Assembly (NCBI RefSeq): GCF_001561915.1
Contig: NZ_LSKU01000001.1
Location: 31,253-67,309, forward strand
Source of the DNA: Tepidibacillus decaturensis
GTDB taxonomy: Bacteria > Bacillota > Bacilli > Tepidibacillales > Tepidibacillaceae
Length of the DNA: 36,057 nt
Direction of reading: 5' to 3'
A program made the position numbers and the translations under genes. The notes beneath the pieces are model-generated. The model was not told where the DNA came from, made no database searches, and worked only from the letters and a program-made list of their open reading frames with translations. Below are positions 1 to 12,878 of the stretch, piece by piece (position 1 is the stretch's first letter; every line of letters begins with the position of its first letter).

Positions 1-48
1 TAGGTGGCGGGTAGTTCACTTGTTTTCACGAATCATTATCAGGATTTC

Positions 49-654
49 TTATTTTACCACCTTCTTTTGCTTCCAGGTTAAAAGAGATGTGGCCACACCG
101 ACTGCCATGATCGTAATAAAGGAGAGAATTAAGGTTTCCTTCGAAATCAAAACCCCGCCTAAGTAGATCACGATCGCATCAATCATAAAAATGATCAAGC
201 CAACGTTAATAGGAAGAATTGTAGACAAATATTGGGCTAATAGATCTGCGCCGCCTGTACTTGTTTTAAATCGGAGCATGATGCCAATTCCCGTTCCGAC
301 AAAGAGCCCACCTATAATCGAACTGCTTAATGGATCAAGTTCTACATAATACAAAAAATAGTATTGATACGGACGTAAAACGTCGATAAATAAAGAAGAG
401 ATGAGCATCCCATGAATACTATGATAGAAAAATGATCGATATTTAAACCAAGCCAATAGATATATTGGAATGCTTAATAAAATAATAGTTAAGCCCACCT
501 TTAATCCTGATAAATAATTGACAATCAATGCAATCCCAATCATTCCCCCATCTAATAAATGAAAAGGAACAAGGAAAAAGTTGATTCCTACCGCAAGAAT
601 CAAACTACCTAATAGAATCGCAATTGCTTTAGAAAAGAGCTGCACTTTATTCAT
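49..654 (-). CDS. YczE/YyaS/YitT-family membrane protein
   Basis: Integral membrane protein of 201 aa with about five hydrophobic segments, starting with a helix at residues 7-29 (motif LILAVGINFFLVPFHLLDGG). The GGxxGIxL and STGGADLLAQ patterns are typical of the YitT/YczE family, whose biochemical role is not established. It lacks the C-terminal DUF2179 domain of full-length YitT (about 280 aa), so it resembles the shorter YczE-like members; the stop codon is inside the window, so this is not an edge truncation. The start ATG sits almost directly against a GGGG run, an unusually short SD spacing. It is divergent from pcrA. Confidence 0.8.
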   Translation of the reverse strand: MNKVQLFSKAIAILLGSLILAVGINFFLVPFHLLDGGMIGIALIVNYLSGLKVGLTIILLSIPIYLLAWFKYRSFFYHSIHGMLISSLFIDVLRPYQYYFLYYVELDPLSSSIIGGLFVGTGIGIMLRFKTSTGGADLLAQYLSTILPINVGLIIFMIDAIVIYLGGVLISKETLILSFITIMAVGVATSLLTWKQKKVVK

Positions 655-765
655 CCCCTATTTTGTCCATCTCTTTATGTATATTTTTGTATGCTTGTTA
701 AAATTCATAGAAACGAAAAACCATTGTCCCACTCTGAAAAAAACTTTCTGAATCCTGCCTTCTTA

Positions 766-794
766 TTGAATCAAGGGGACGGATTCGATATAAT
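766..794 (+). promoter_or_regulatory. Sigma-A promoter of pcrA-ligA
   Basis: A TTGAAT -35 box (766-771), a 17-bp spacer and a perfect TATAAT -10 box (789-794) lie about 50 bp before the pcrA start. No other promoter of this quality is seen before ligA, so both genes are probably co-transcribed from it. Confidence 0.75.
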
Positions 795-844
795 TTGGTA
801 GAGAAACCGGAAAACGAACAAACGTGCGATAAAGGGTGGAGAAA

Positions 845-5075
<4,231 letters not shown>

Positions 5076-5136
5076 AAAACAACTGATCAAAACAATTTTT
5101 CAAAATAGCGGAATATAGAACTATCGAGGTGTAAAC

Positions 5137-5748
5137 ATGGAGCAATTATGGGATTGGATCATCATCATTTTTCGTACCATTGGAATCCCTGGATTAGGGG
5201 TAGGGCTATTTCTTGAGGGGATGGGAGTTCCCTTTCCGGGAGAAACCACAATGGCCTTTTTTGGTTTTTTATCCCAACGGGGTGATTATCCCTTCCTGCT
5301 CCTTGTGGCTACTGCTTCACTTGGTTCATGGATAGGTTCCTGGATCGCTTTTTATTTAGGGAGGACATATGGTATCGGCCTATTGTTCCGATATGGGAAA
5401 TATCTTTTCCTAAAAAGGCGTCATATCAAAATGACGATGAGATTATCTAGACGTTTTGGTGTCTGGGTACTGGTCTTAGGCAGACATCTCCCAGGAGTTC
5501 GGACCATTTCCTCCTATATGGCGGGAATTGGTCGAATGAGCTGGCCAGTATTCTTGGTCTATAGTTTGTTAGGCTTTGTTTTTTGGACGACGACATGGTT
5601 AGCTTTTGGCTATATAGTAGCGAATCGTTGGGAACAAATGGTTCAAGTGTTTAGCTCATGGGTAGCTATCATTTTTCTAATTCTTTTCATAGGTATTGGT
5701 TTAATCTATTATGTTAAAAGATATAGAAAACAAGGAAAAGTAAATTAG
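5137..5748 (+). CDS. DedA-family (VTT domain) membrane protein
   Basis: Predicted integral membrane protein of 203 aa from the DedA/SNARE-associated family. Family signatures are present: FLEGMGVPFPGETT near the N-terminus, GSWIGSWIAFYLGRTYG in the middle, and the G-R-H/F-x-P-G-V-R motif as GRHLPGVRTISSYMAG. Members are proposed to be flippases or proton-coupled transporters that recycle undecaprenyl phosphate or phosphatidylethanolamine; which applies here cannot be read from sequence. SD is GAGGTG, 5-6 nt before ATG. It lies 61 nt after ligA and ends in a long hairpin terminator shared with the 86-nt structured repeat. Confidence 0.9.
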   Translation: MEQLWDWIIIIFRTIGIPGLGVGLFLEGMGVPFPGETTMAFFGFLSQRGDYPFLLLVATASLGSWIGSWIAFYLGRTYGIGLLFRYGKYLFLKRRHIKMTMRLSRRFGVWVLVLGRHLPGVRTISSYMAGIGRMSWPVFLVYSLLGFVFWTTTWLAFGYIVANRWEQMVQVFSSWVAIIFLILFIGIGLIYYVKRYRKQGKVN

Positions 5749-5754
5749 AGTATA

Positions 5755-5868
5755 AAAGGGTTTGAATATTCCATAAGCTGCGACCTTCAGAAGTGCCCTT
5801 CTCTCCGTAATCTTTATTCATAGAAGGGCACGGATGACGGAGCGCGATGGAATATACAAACCTTTTTT
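5755..5868 (+). terminator. Long hairpin terminator enclosing repeat copy A
   Basis: GGTTTG (5759-5764) and ATATTCCAT pair with ATGGAATAT and CAAACC (857-862 of the 5 kb block), followed by six T residues (5863-5868). The enclosed sequence is the 86-nt structured element. It lies between the converging dedA and AI-2E genes, so it can serve as dedA terminator. Confidence 0.7.
5768..5853 (+). repeat. 86-nt structured intergenic repeat, copy A
   Basis: It aligns without gaps to 8259-8344, with about 60 of 86 positions identical. Stem 1 pairs ATTCCA with TGGAAT at the two ends. Stem 2 pairs GTGCCCTTCT (positions 26-35 of the repeat) with AGAAGGGCAC (55-64). Conserved single-stranded blocks are CATAAG, CGAC, TTTATTC and CACGGA..ACGGAG.GCG. 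Orientation is arbitrary. I do not recognise it as a known riboswitch or ncRNA family. Confidence 0.7.
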
Positions 5869-5894
5869 ATTTATGAGTCCCCTTATGGGTATTG

Positions 5895-6959
5895 TTATAT
5901 TTTAAGCCGATAACGAATCACTTTTGCTTTGACTAATGCCTTATAAAGAATCAACAATAATGGACCTAGGAAAACACCAAGGATACCCAGTACTTTAAAT
6001 CCTACCCAAATACTAATTAATGTGGTTAATGGATCCAATCCAATTCTTTCTCCTAATATTTTTGGTTCGATTACTCGTCGTACCACAGTAATCACGATAA
6101 AGAGAACAATTAATCCGATTCCTAAAAGGGTATTTCCTTTTGTAATTGAAAAAATAGCCCATGGCATAAGTACAGAACCAGTACCTAGAATCGGTAAAAT
6201 ATCGACCACAACAATCAACAAAGCGATCGCAGAAGCGTAGCCTACATTTAATAGAACTAATCCAATTAAGCTGATGATATAAGTAATCGAACTAAGAATG
6301 ACTTGTGCATGTAAGAAACCAAAGGTTGCAACTCGGATATCTTTTAAAATAATCTCTAACTTTGCTTTTGATTCTTTTTTAAAATAGCTAAAAAACTTCC
6401 GATTTATATAAGGAAGATTTAAACTAATTAAGAAGAGAGAAACAAAAAAGAGAATCAGTGTAATAAAGTAGTTTGGTATCGCTGTTGTAATATTATAGGT
6501 TTGAGTTCCTATCGTAGATAATAGGTCCATGTTGGCTAAATCGTTGATAAATTGAGTAAAAGATTGGTTAATTTGCGTTGATACTTCAGTAGGGAGCATC
6601 TGAATCACATCTTGCGTTTGTCGATATATATGGAAGAACCAAAGCTGGATATTCGGAATATTCTTTTGGATATATTGAATCAAATTCACCATTTCAATGC
6701 TGATCCGTGTAACAATCATATAAACTAACCAGGAAAAAGTACCCAAAAAGAGGAAATAAGTAATGTTAACAGCAATGCTTCGTTTTAGTTTTGTCATTTT
6801 CATTAACCAGAGGTTAACGGGTTCTAACATCAATGCAAATAGATAAGCAAAGATAAACGGAATAAAATGTGGAAAAACATAATAAAAGACCAAAGGTATC
6901 AATAAAATACCAATAATGATGCCAATTGTAATTAGAACTTTTACCGCATAATGCTTCAT
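5895..6959 (-). CDS. AI-2E family transporter (YtvI/TqsA-like)
   Basis: Membrane protein of about 354 aa with the topology of the AI-2E transporter superfamily: two or three N-terminal helices, a long hydrophilic amphipathic region (about residues 90-150), then five hydrophobic segments. The C-terminal block GxGSVLMPWAIFSI...RVIEPKILGERIGLDPLTTLISIWVGFKVLGILGVFLGP matches the family's conserved region. Members export autoinducer-2 or act as Na+(Li+)/H+ antiporters; the substrate here is undetermined. ATG 6959 is preferred over the in-frame TTG two codons upstream, because AAAGGGA is spaced about 7-8 nt from it. It converges on dedA. Confidence 0.88.
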   Translation of the reverse strand: MKHYAVKVLITIGIIIGILLIPLVFYYVFPHFIPFIFAYLFALMLEPVNLWLMKMTKLKRSIAVNITYFLFLGTFSWLVYMIVTRISIEMVNLIQYIQKNIPNIQLWFFHIYRQTQDVIQMLPTEVSTQINQSFTQFINDLANMDLLSTIGTQTYNITTAIPNYFITLILFFVSLFLISLNLPYINRKFFSYFKKESKAKLEIILKDIRVATFGFLHAQVILSSITYIISLIGLVLLNVGYASAIALLIVVVDILPILGTGSVLMPWAIFSITKGNTLLGIGLIVLFIVITVVRRVIEPKILGERIGLDPLTTLISIWVGFKVLGILGVFLGPLLLILYKALVKAKVIRYRLKI

Positions 6960-7083
6960 GAACAATCCCTTTCTCTATCCTTTTGAGATTCATTGTATAG
7001 AAAAATTTTGATAGATGCAAACACTTGTTATCAGTGATAAAATGGACAAAGGTAGTCTGCAACATAGATAAGGGGGCTTTTTT

Positions 7084-8124
7084 ATGCGATTTAAGAGGAA
7101 AAGGTTATTTATCCTTTTATTTTCTTTTACGTTTATCTTTAGCGGTTGTTCCATTTGGCAACCACTTGAAAATAGTAAAAAACAGAATGAAGCGATGGAA
7201 CCTACTTCTATTATTGCGCCAGACGTAAAGGTAAACGAAGAATATTACCGTGGTGTTTTGCCATATAAGCCAAGTCCAATTGGTGGAATGTTAAAGGAAC
7301 TTCCTAGACGTCTAGATTCCAACAAATTCGAACTAGGTTTGATTGAAATGGCAAAAAATGAATACGATCCTAGCGAATTTGTTTTTCAAGAAGGACAAGT
7401 TTTAACGATGAATGAGATTGAACCGATCCTAGACCAATACCAAGATTTCCTTTATTCTGTCGTTGAACATGATTACTTACATGAAGATGGAACCTATGGC
7501 GGGGTTGTGGTTGGATTATTCGTGTCCTCTGTCTATCAGGAAGGGGAAACGAGAAAGTCCTATACCGATGATCAGATTAGAGAGAGATCGAAAGAAATTG
7601 CAAACAAAATCTTGTCCATGGTACGGAAGAAAGTAACAGATCCTTCTATTTTGTTTGGGATCGTGAAAGCTGAAGAAATTGATATGAAACTCCCTGGAAC
7701 TTTTATCTTAAAAGGAGAAGTGAAAGAAAAGGAAAATAGTATAGATGATTGGACAAATATAGAAGAGTCTTATCTTTTCCTACCTGCAAAAGGAAGTTCA
7801 TATAATGGTAGTGAAGGCGATATATCTCTTGGCTTTAACCAGTTAAAAGATCAGTTAAATGAGTATCTCCCAGGATTTGCAGGGCTAACTGGCTTGGCCA
7901 GATTTGTAAATGGCAACTTAATTGAATTGACAATCAATGTAAATACTGAGTTTGATTCAACCGTTGAAGTGATTCAATTTACCCAATTTGCAATTGCATT
8001 GATTTCTAAATATTTCCCCACAGACAGTCAAATCAACCTTTATGTTCAAACGATCGACCAACCAAAGGCGATTTATATTAGACAAGCAAATGGAGATGAC
8101 TTTGTCCATATTTATAGGGATTAA
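7084..8124 (+). CDS. camS: CamS-family sex-pheromone lipoprotein precursor
   Basis: Lipoprotein of 346 aa: positive N-terminus (MRFKRKR), hydrophobic core and lipobox FSGC, with Cys at about residue 21 as the lipidated residue. The mature part matches the CamS family (PYKPSPIGGML, ...YGGVVVGLFVSSVYQ..., DQIRERSKEIANKIL). In Enterococcus/Staphylococcus the released signal peptide of CamS gives a conjugation pheromone; in Bacillales the physiological role of the lipoprotein is unclear. SD AAGGGGGC precedes ATG. In related genomes this family sits close to pcrA-ligA-gatCAB, which fits the neighbourhood here. Confidence 0.88.
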   Translation: MRFKRKRLFILLFSFTFIFSGCSIWQPLENSKKQNEAMEPTSIIAPDVKVNEEYYRGVLPYKPSPIGGMLKELPRRLDSNKFELGLIEMAKNEYDPSEFVFQEGQVLTMNEIEPILDQYQDFLYSVVEHDYLHEDGTYGGVVVGLFVSSVYQEGETRKSYTDDQIRERSKEIANKILSMVRKKVTDPSILFGIVKAEEIDMKLPGTFILKGEVKEKENSIDDWTNIEESYLFLPAKGSSYNGSEGDISLGFNQLKDQLNEYLPGFAGLTGLARFVNGNLIELTINVNTEFDSTVEVIQFTQFAIALISKYFPTDSQINLYVQTIDQPKAIYIRQANGDDFVHIYRD

Positions 8125-8149
8125 TCCTACAAAATAAAGAATAACAAGA

Positions 8150-8186
8150 AGAACGTATCCTTAAAAAATAAGGTACGTTCTTTTTT
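8150..8186 (+). terminator. Rho-independent terminator after camS
   Basis: AGAACGTA(T)CCTTA pairs with TAAGGTACGTTCT through a short A-rich loop, with one bulged T, and is followed by TTTTTT. Confidence 0.85.
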
Positions 8187-8258
8187 GCACGACTATTATT
8201 TCAAAGTAATTATGGAACCCTGCAAAAATCTTCCTCTTAGTATTTGGTGGATTTTTAT

Positions 8259-8344
8259 ATTTCATAAGTAACGACTTTTGGGAGTGTATTTCTTACCTAA
8301 TGTTTTATTCTAAGAAATGCACGGACAACGGAGTGCGTTGGAAT
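8259..8344 (+). repeat. 86-nt structured intergenic repeat, copy B
   Basis: Second copy of the element at 5768-5853, the same length and with no gaps. The inner stem is GTGTATTTCT with AGAAATGCAC: two C-G pairs of copy A are replaced by A-U and U-A, and a third becomes U-G. The outer stem keeps pairing with one wobble (ATTTCA with TGGAAT). Like copy A, it lies between converging genes, here camS and the proline dehydrogenase, 4 nt from the latter's stop codon. Confidence 0.7.
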
Positions 8345-8347
8345 CCT

Positions 8348-9277
8348 TTATGATTTAAACAAACTTTTTAAGATGAATAGCCCATTAGCAGGTCTTTCGG
8401 CAATACGTCTTGAAAAGTAAGGATACCAATGCTTTCCATAAGGGGTATATACTCTTACTTTATACCCTTCTTTTACTAATTCACGTTGTAACCCATTACG
8501 AACCCCATATAACATTTGAAATTCAAATTGATCATTGGAAATGTTATTTTCTTTGACAAAGCGTTTTGTCTCCTGAATAATTTTTTCATCATGAGTAGCA
8601 ACAGCTGTATAATGGCCATTTTTTAAATGGAGGGCCACGATTTTATTATAATTGGCATCTACGTCTCTCTTTAGCGGGAAAGCAACTTCCTTAGGTTCCT
8701 TATAGGCGCCTTTAACGATGCGAAGGCTTGCCCCTAATTTTCCTAGCCCTTCTACGTCTTTTTCTGTTCGATAAAGGTAAGATTGAACGACTAAGCCTAC
8801 ATGTTCCTTGCCGTATTTGGCTAATACACGTTTAAAAATATCTATCGTAATGTCAACGACTGGAGAGTCTTCGATATCGATTCTGACAAAATTGTTACGT
8901 TCTTTAGCTGCGGCTACAATTCGGTCCATATTTTGATAACAAAAATCATGGTCAATACTTAACCCAAGCTGGGTGAGTTTGACAGAAACATTGGATTGTA
9001 ATTGATGTTGTTCGATCATTTCAAAAATTCGGATCGCCTCATCGGTTGCTTGTATCGCTTCATCCTTTGTGGATACGCTTTCTCCCACATGGTCTAAGGT
9101 AACTAGAAGTCCTTCCTTATTTAACTGTTTGACCATTTCTACAGCTTGCTCTAAGCTCTCTCCAGCGATAAAGCGCTTTGCCCCCATTCTCATACCATGC
9201 TTTGTAACCACATTGGTGACTGCTTTATTGCTTGCTATCCCTAAAACGACTTTACGACCTAATTGTTCAAAGGCCAT
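8348..9277 (-). CDS. putB: Proline dehydrogenase (PutB/FadM type)
   Basis: FAD enzyme of 309 aa that oxidises L-proline to pyrroline-5-carboxylate, the first step of proline catabolism. Family features are the beta-strand core LVTLDHVGESV, VSVKLTQLG, FVRIDIEDSP, GLVVQSYLYRT, LRIVKGAYKEP, VATHD, EFQMLYGVR, and the C-terminal substrate-binding motif YFSRRIAERPAN with two arginines. The length is that of stand-alone Gram-positive enzymes, not the bifunctional PutA. ATG 9277 has a GAGG-type SD. Its product is the substrate of the aldehyde dehydrogenase at 11197-12744, and the start region carries a sigma-54 promoter. Confidence 0.93.
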   Translation of the reverse strand: MAFEQLGRKVVLGIASNKAVTNVVTKHGMRMGAKRFIAGESLEQAVEMVKQLNKEGLLVTLDHVGESVSTKDEAIQATDEAIRIFEMIEQHQLQSNVSVKLTQLGLSIDHDFCYQNMDRIVAAAKERNNFVRIDIEDSPVVDITIDIFKRVLAKYGKEHVGLVVQSYLYRTEKDVEGLGKLGASLRIVKGAYKEPKEVAFPLKRDVDANYNKIVALHLKNGHYTAVATHDEKIIQETKRFVKENNISNDQFEFQMLYGVRNGLQRELVKEGYKVRVYTPYGKHWYPYFSRRIAERPANGLFILKSLFKS

Positions 9278-9356
9278 ACTCCTCTACCTCACTTTTTTTA
9301 CGATTTTTCTTTCTATGCGGCTAAAAATGATTTAACTATTCAATAAGCAATTTTTA

Positions 9357-9373
9357 AGCAATTTTTATGCCAA
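9357..9373 (-). promoter_or_regulatory. Sigma-54 (-24/-12) promoter of putB
   Basis: On the minus strand the sequence reads TTGGCATAAAAATTGCT. It matches the SigL/RpoN consensus TGGCACRNNNNTTGCW with the exact GG-GC spacing; only one core base differs (TGGCAT). It lies about 80 nt before the putB ATG. The direct repeat AAGCAATTTTT is duplicated just downstream of it (9346-9366). Confidence 0.8.
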
Positions 9374-9438
9374 TTTTCCAAAGAGAATAAAAATAATCAA
9401 TAGACAAAATTTTTTGTATAAGTGTCTAGTCGATTTTT

Positions 9439-9448
9439 ACAATATTGT
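9439..9448. promoter_or_regulatory. Possible activator-binding palindrome
   Basis: ACAATATTGT is a perfect 10-bp palindrome. It sits in the AT-rich gap between the putB promoter and the activator gene, near a TAGACA/TGTCTA inverted pair (around 9402-9427) and a related ACAAAATTGTAT at 9469-9480. Sigma-54 activators bind dyads 80-150 bp from the promoter, and these are at that distance from 9357-9373. This is only a candidate site, because palindromes are common in AT-rich DNA. Confidence 0.3.
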
Positions 9449-9496
9449 TTAAAATATAAATAATATTAACAAAATTGTATAACGGGAGTGGGAGTC

Positions 9497-11062
9497 ATGC
9501 TTCAGCAAGTGTTAAAGCTAAAAGATATCGCAGAACCATGGGATAAAACAAAAAAGATGACAAACTTGAATCTTTTTCCCTACGAGGCAACTTTAGCAGA
9601 TTTAAATCAGCTAGAAGAGGGAAAAGATATTGGCTTAGAGCAAGATGGGGAAATCATTGCTTGGATTCCTTTTCAACGCTTGGTTTTAACACTTTTTCAA
9701 GCTTGGAAGATGACCCAAGCCTATTATAAAGCACTGCTTTTATCGATTAGTGATGCGGTTACAGGGGTAAATGCTAATGGGGATATTGTTACCTGGAATA
9801 TAGCCTCTGAGCAGTTTTATGGTTTTAAAACACAGGAGGTTTTAGGACAGCCAATTACGAAGTTTTTCCAAGAAGATGCAGTTGTTTTAAAGCAAACCCT
9901 CAATAAGGGTTTAAAAATCGAGCACAAATATAACCAGCCTATTCCCAATGTTCATGTTCTAATCAATGCTACCCCTGTTTATATGGAAGGTAGGTTAATA
10001 GGCGGAATATCGGTAGAACGGGACATTAGTGATGTCGTACGCTTAAACGAGGAGTTGTCAACGACTAAAGCATATATTCATGATTTAGAAAATAAATATG
10101 AAAAGAATTACTCAGTCGATCCGTTTGAAAAGATTAAAGGGAAAAGCCATGTGATTAAAGAAACCATTGCTATAGCAAAAAAAGTAGCAAAAACAGATGC
10201 CACTGTATTGATCACTGGAGAAAGTGGAGTAGGAAAGGAGTTATTTGCTGAAGCGATTCATAAAGGAAGTAGGCGAGCAGACCTTCCTTTCGTAGCCATA
10301 AACTGTGGGGCAATCCCAGCTTCACTCTTTGAAAGTGAGCTGTTTGGCTATGAAAAAGGTGCCTTTACAGGGGCAATAAAGGAAGGCAAAAAAGGGAAAA
10401 TTGACCTTGCCAAAGGAGGAACGCTATTTTTAGATGAGGTTGGGGAGTTACCACTAGATTTACAGGTTAAGCTTTTACGTGTTTTACAAGAAAAACAATT
10501 TTACCGTCTAGGTGGAAATACAGCAATCCCTGTAGATGTGCGGATTATCACTGCAACCAATCGCAATTTGGAGGAAATGGTAGCTACGGGTAAGTTTAGG
10601 GAGGATTTATATTATCGTTTAAATGTCATTTCATTATATATCCCACCATTACGGGAAAGAGCAGAGGACATCCCTGATCTATTAACACTCTTTTTAAAGG
10701 AATTTTCCTTTAAATATGATACCAATGTACCTAAAATCTCCGCAAAGGTAATGTCGATCTTTTTACATGATGAATGGCGCGGGAATATTCGACAGCTTCG
10801 GAATGTTGCAGAGCGTTTAATTATTTTAGCGGGTGAAGAGGAGAGAATTGAACCTTACCATTTACATCATATTCTTAAAAAAGGGGTTTCCGTTGCTAAA
10901 CAGCAATTACTAGATTCAACACTAGATGAAACAAAACAGGAAGAATGGAAAATACGCCAAGCCTTACAAACGACCTATCGTAACAAAAGTGCAGCTGCTA
11001 AGATGTTAGGGATTTCACGCGCAACCCTATACAATAAAATGAAAAAGTATGGGATTGATTAA
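9497..11062 (+). CDS. Sigma-54-dependent activator, PAS-AAA+-Fis (RocR-like)
   Basis: Enhancer-binding protein of about 521 aa. It has a unique N-terminal segment (about 1-80), a PAS sensor (about 80-195, starting near [19 protein letters not shown]), an AAA+ domain with Walker A GESGVGKE, the sigma-54-contacting loop GAFTGA, Walker [14 protein letters not shown] and the arginine-finger region [11 protein letters not shown]. The C-terminal HTH_8/Fis domain is [25 protein letters not shown]. It should hydrolyse ATP to open SigL polymerase at -24/-12 promoters. It lies between putB and rocA, both preceded by such promoters, so a role as proline/arginine-catabolism regulator is a strong inference. 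ATG 9497 is preferred over GTG 9488 because GGGAG is then spaced about 8 nt. The inducer is unknown. Confidence 0.9.
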   Translation: MLQQVLKLKDIAEPWDKTKKMTNLNLFPYEATLADLNQLEEGKDIGLEQDGEIIAWIPFQRLVLTLFQAWKMTQAYYKALLLSISDAVTGVNANGDIVTWNIASEQFYGFKTQEVLGQPITKFFQEDAVVLKQTLNKGLKIEHKYNQPIPNVHVLINATPVYMEGRLIGGISVERDISDVVRLNEELSTTKAYIHDLENKYEKNYSVDPFEKIKGKSHVIKETIAIAKKVAKTDATVLITGESGVGKELFAEAIHKGSRRADLPFVAINCGAIPASLFESELFGYEKGAFTGAIKEGKKGKIDLAKGGTLFLDEVGELPLDLQVKLLRVLQEKQFYRLGGNTAIPVDVRIITATNRNLEEMVATGKFREDLYYRLNVISLYIPPLRERAEDIPDLLTLFLKEFSFKYDTNVPKISAKVMSIFLHDEWRGNIRQLRNVAERLIILAGEEERIEPYHLHHILKKGVSVAKQQLLDSTLDETKQEEWKIRQALQTTYRNKSAAAKMLGISRATLYNKMKKYGID

Positions 11063-11064
11063 AT

Positions 11065-11081
11065 TTGGCATTATTTTTGCA
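11065..11081 (+). promoter_or_regulatory. Sigma-54 (-24/-12) promoter of rocA
   Basis: TTGGCATTATTTTTGCA matches the consensus TGGCACRNNNNTTGCW with correct spacing and ends in TTGCA. It starts 3 nt after the activator's stop codon and about 116 nt before the rocA ATG, so rocA has a long leader of about 105 nt. Confidence 0.82.
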
Positions 11082-11196
11082 TATAAAATACATGAGAAAA
11101 TAAGATTTTTAATGAAAAGGGGGAGTGAGAATTTAATCAAATTTGAGAAAAACATTTCTTCCAAAATTCTAAAGAAAAATAAAAGGAGCTGATTGT

Positions 11197-12744
11197 ATGA
11201 TTAAAGAGTTTACGCCAGAACCACTTACGGATTTTTCAAAAGAGGAAAATCGAAAAGCTTTTGAGGCTGCATTAGAACTTGTGAAGTCACAATTAGGAAA
11301 AGAATATCCTTTAATTATAAATGGAGAAAAAATCTTTACCGAGAAAAAAATCGTATCCTATAACCCTGCAAAAAAAGATGAAGTCATTGGTGTTGTTTCT
11401 AAAGCAAATCAAGAATTAGCCGAAAAAGCGATTCAAGAGGCAGCGAAAAAGTTTGAAGAATGGAAAAGGTTCCCTGCAGAAGGTCGTGCTCGCTTACTAT
11501 TCAAAGCAGCAGCGATTCTTCGTCGTCGTAAACACGAATTCTCCGCTACAATGGTTTATGAAGCTGGGAAGAGTTGGGCTGAAGCAGATGCAGACACAGC
11601 AGAAGCAATTGATTTCATGGAATACTATGGCCGTGAAATGGTTCGTTTAGCAGGGCCACAAAAGGTTACTCCACTAGATGGTGAAACAAATGACCTTGTT
11701 TATATACCATTAGGAGTAGGAATCATTATACCGCCATGGAACTTCCCGTTAGCGATCTTGGTTGGGATGACAACAGGTGCGGTTGTATCAGGAAATACCG
11801 TTATTTTAAAACCAGCGAGTGCAACCCCAGTCATTGCAGCTAAATTTGCTGAACTTCTTGAGGAGGCGGGCATTCCTGCTGGAGTGGTTAACTATCTACC
11901 TGGAAGTGGTGGCGAAGTAGGAGATTATTTAGTAGAGCATCCATTAACTAGATTTATTAGCTTTACCGGTTCTCGTGAAATTGGTTTACGCATTACTGAA
12001 AAGGCAGCAAAGATTAGCCCTGGTCAAAAATGGATCAAACGTGTCGTTGCTGAAATGGGTGGTAAAGATGCAATTTTAGTCGATCATGATGCTGATTTAA
12101 ATGATGCCGCTAATGCAATCGTTGCCTCTGCCTATGGGTTCCAAGGGCAAAAATGTTCTGCATGTTCTAGGGCTATTGTCCATAAAGACGTATACGATGA
12201 GGTATTAAACTTAGTTACTGAGAAAGCAAAGGCTCTTTCTATCGGTGACCCAGTCAATGTAAAAAATAATTTTGGCCCTGTGATAGATAAAGCTGCTTTT
12301 GATAGTATCAACCGTTACATTGAAATAGGTAAAAAAGAAGGACGTCTTGTTTTGGGTGGAAATAGTGATGACTCAGTTGGCTACTTTATTGAACCAACGA
12401 TTATTGCTGACGTTGATTCCAAAGCAGTGATTGGTCAAGAAGAAATCTTTGGTCCTGTGTTGGCAGTAATTAAGGCAGAAGATTTTGAGGATGGGGTACG
12501 GATCTTTAATGACACAGAATATGGTTTAACTGGTTCACTCTTTGCAAGAAGCAGAGAAACGATTGAAAAAGGTCGTGAAGAATTACATTGTGGTAACCTC
12601 TACTTCAACCGTAAATCGACAGGAGCTATTGTAGGCGCTCATCCATTTGGTGGCTTTAATATGTCTGGTACAGACTCAAAAACAGGTGGCCAAGACTATC
12701 TCTTACTCTTTATGCAACTAAAATCGATCTCCGAAAAACTATAA
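11197..12744 (+). CDS. rocA: L-glutamate gamma-semialdehyde (P5C) dehydrogenase
   Basis: NAD-dependent aldehyde dehydrogenase of 515 aa, the exact length of Bacillus RocA. It converts pyrroline-5-carboxylate/glutamate semialdehyde to glutamate. Visible features are the NAD-binding [22 protein letters not shown], the catalytic Glu region [11 protein letters not shown], the catalytic Cys in [25 protein letters not shown] and the C-terminal [16 protein letters not shown] typical of P5CDH. SD AAAAGGAGC is strong. With the proline dehydrogenase at 8348-9277 it completes proline to glutamate conversion, both under the sigma-54 promoters noted here. Confidence 0.95.
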   Translation: MIKEFTPEPLTDFSKEENRKAFEAALELVKSQLGKEYPLIINGEKIFTEKKIVSYNPAKKDEVIGVVSKANQELAEKAIQEAAKKFEEWKRFPAEGRARLLFKAAAILRRRKHEFSATMVYEAGKSWAEADADTAEAIDFMEYYGREMVRLAGPQKVTPLDGETNDLVYIPLGVGIIIPPWNFPLAILVGMTTGAVVSGNTVILKPASATPVIAAKFAELLEEAGIPAGVVNYLPGSGGEVGDYLVEHPLTRFISFTGSREIGLRITEKAAKISPGQKWIKRVVAEMGGKDAILVDHDADLNDAANAIVASAYGFQGQKCSACSRAIVHKDVYDEVLNLVTEKAKALSIGDPVNVKNNFGPVIDKAAFDSINRYIEIGKKEGRLVLGGNSDDSVGYFIEPTIIADVDSKAVIGQEEIFGPVLAVIKAEDFEDGVRIFNDTEYGLTGSLFARSRETIEKGREELHCGNLYFNRKSTGAIVGAHPFGGFNMSGTDSKTGGQDYLLLFMQLKSISEKL

Positions 12745-12774
12745 GTTGATTTAAATAATATGACCTCGCGAAAA

Positions 12775-12802
12775 AGAGATGCTAGAAAAATAGCATCTCT
12801 TA
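12775..12802 (+). terminator. Hairpin terminator after rocA
   Basis: AGAGATGCTA pairs with TAGCATCTCT around a 6-nt A-rich loop. The downstream T-run is short (TTATC), so termination may be partial or mainly mRNA-stabilising. Confidence 0.6.
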
Positions 12803-12805
12803 TCG

Positions 12806-12834
12806 TTTGCAATCGTCTTATTTGGGGGTATAAT
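12806..12834 (+). promoter_or_regulatory. Sigma-A promoter of amj
   Basis: A TTTGCA -35 (12806-12811), 17-bp spacer and perfect TATAAT (12829-12834) lie about 45 nt before the amj ATG. Confidence 0.65.
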
Positions 12835-12878
12835 AGGATGAACTTATTTTTGCAAAGTTAAAAGGACGGATCTCATTT

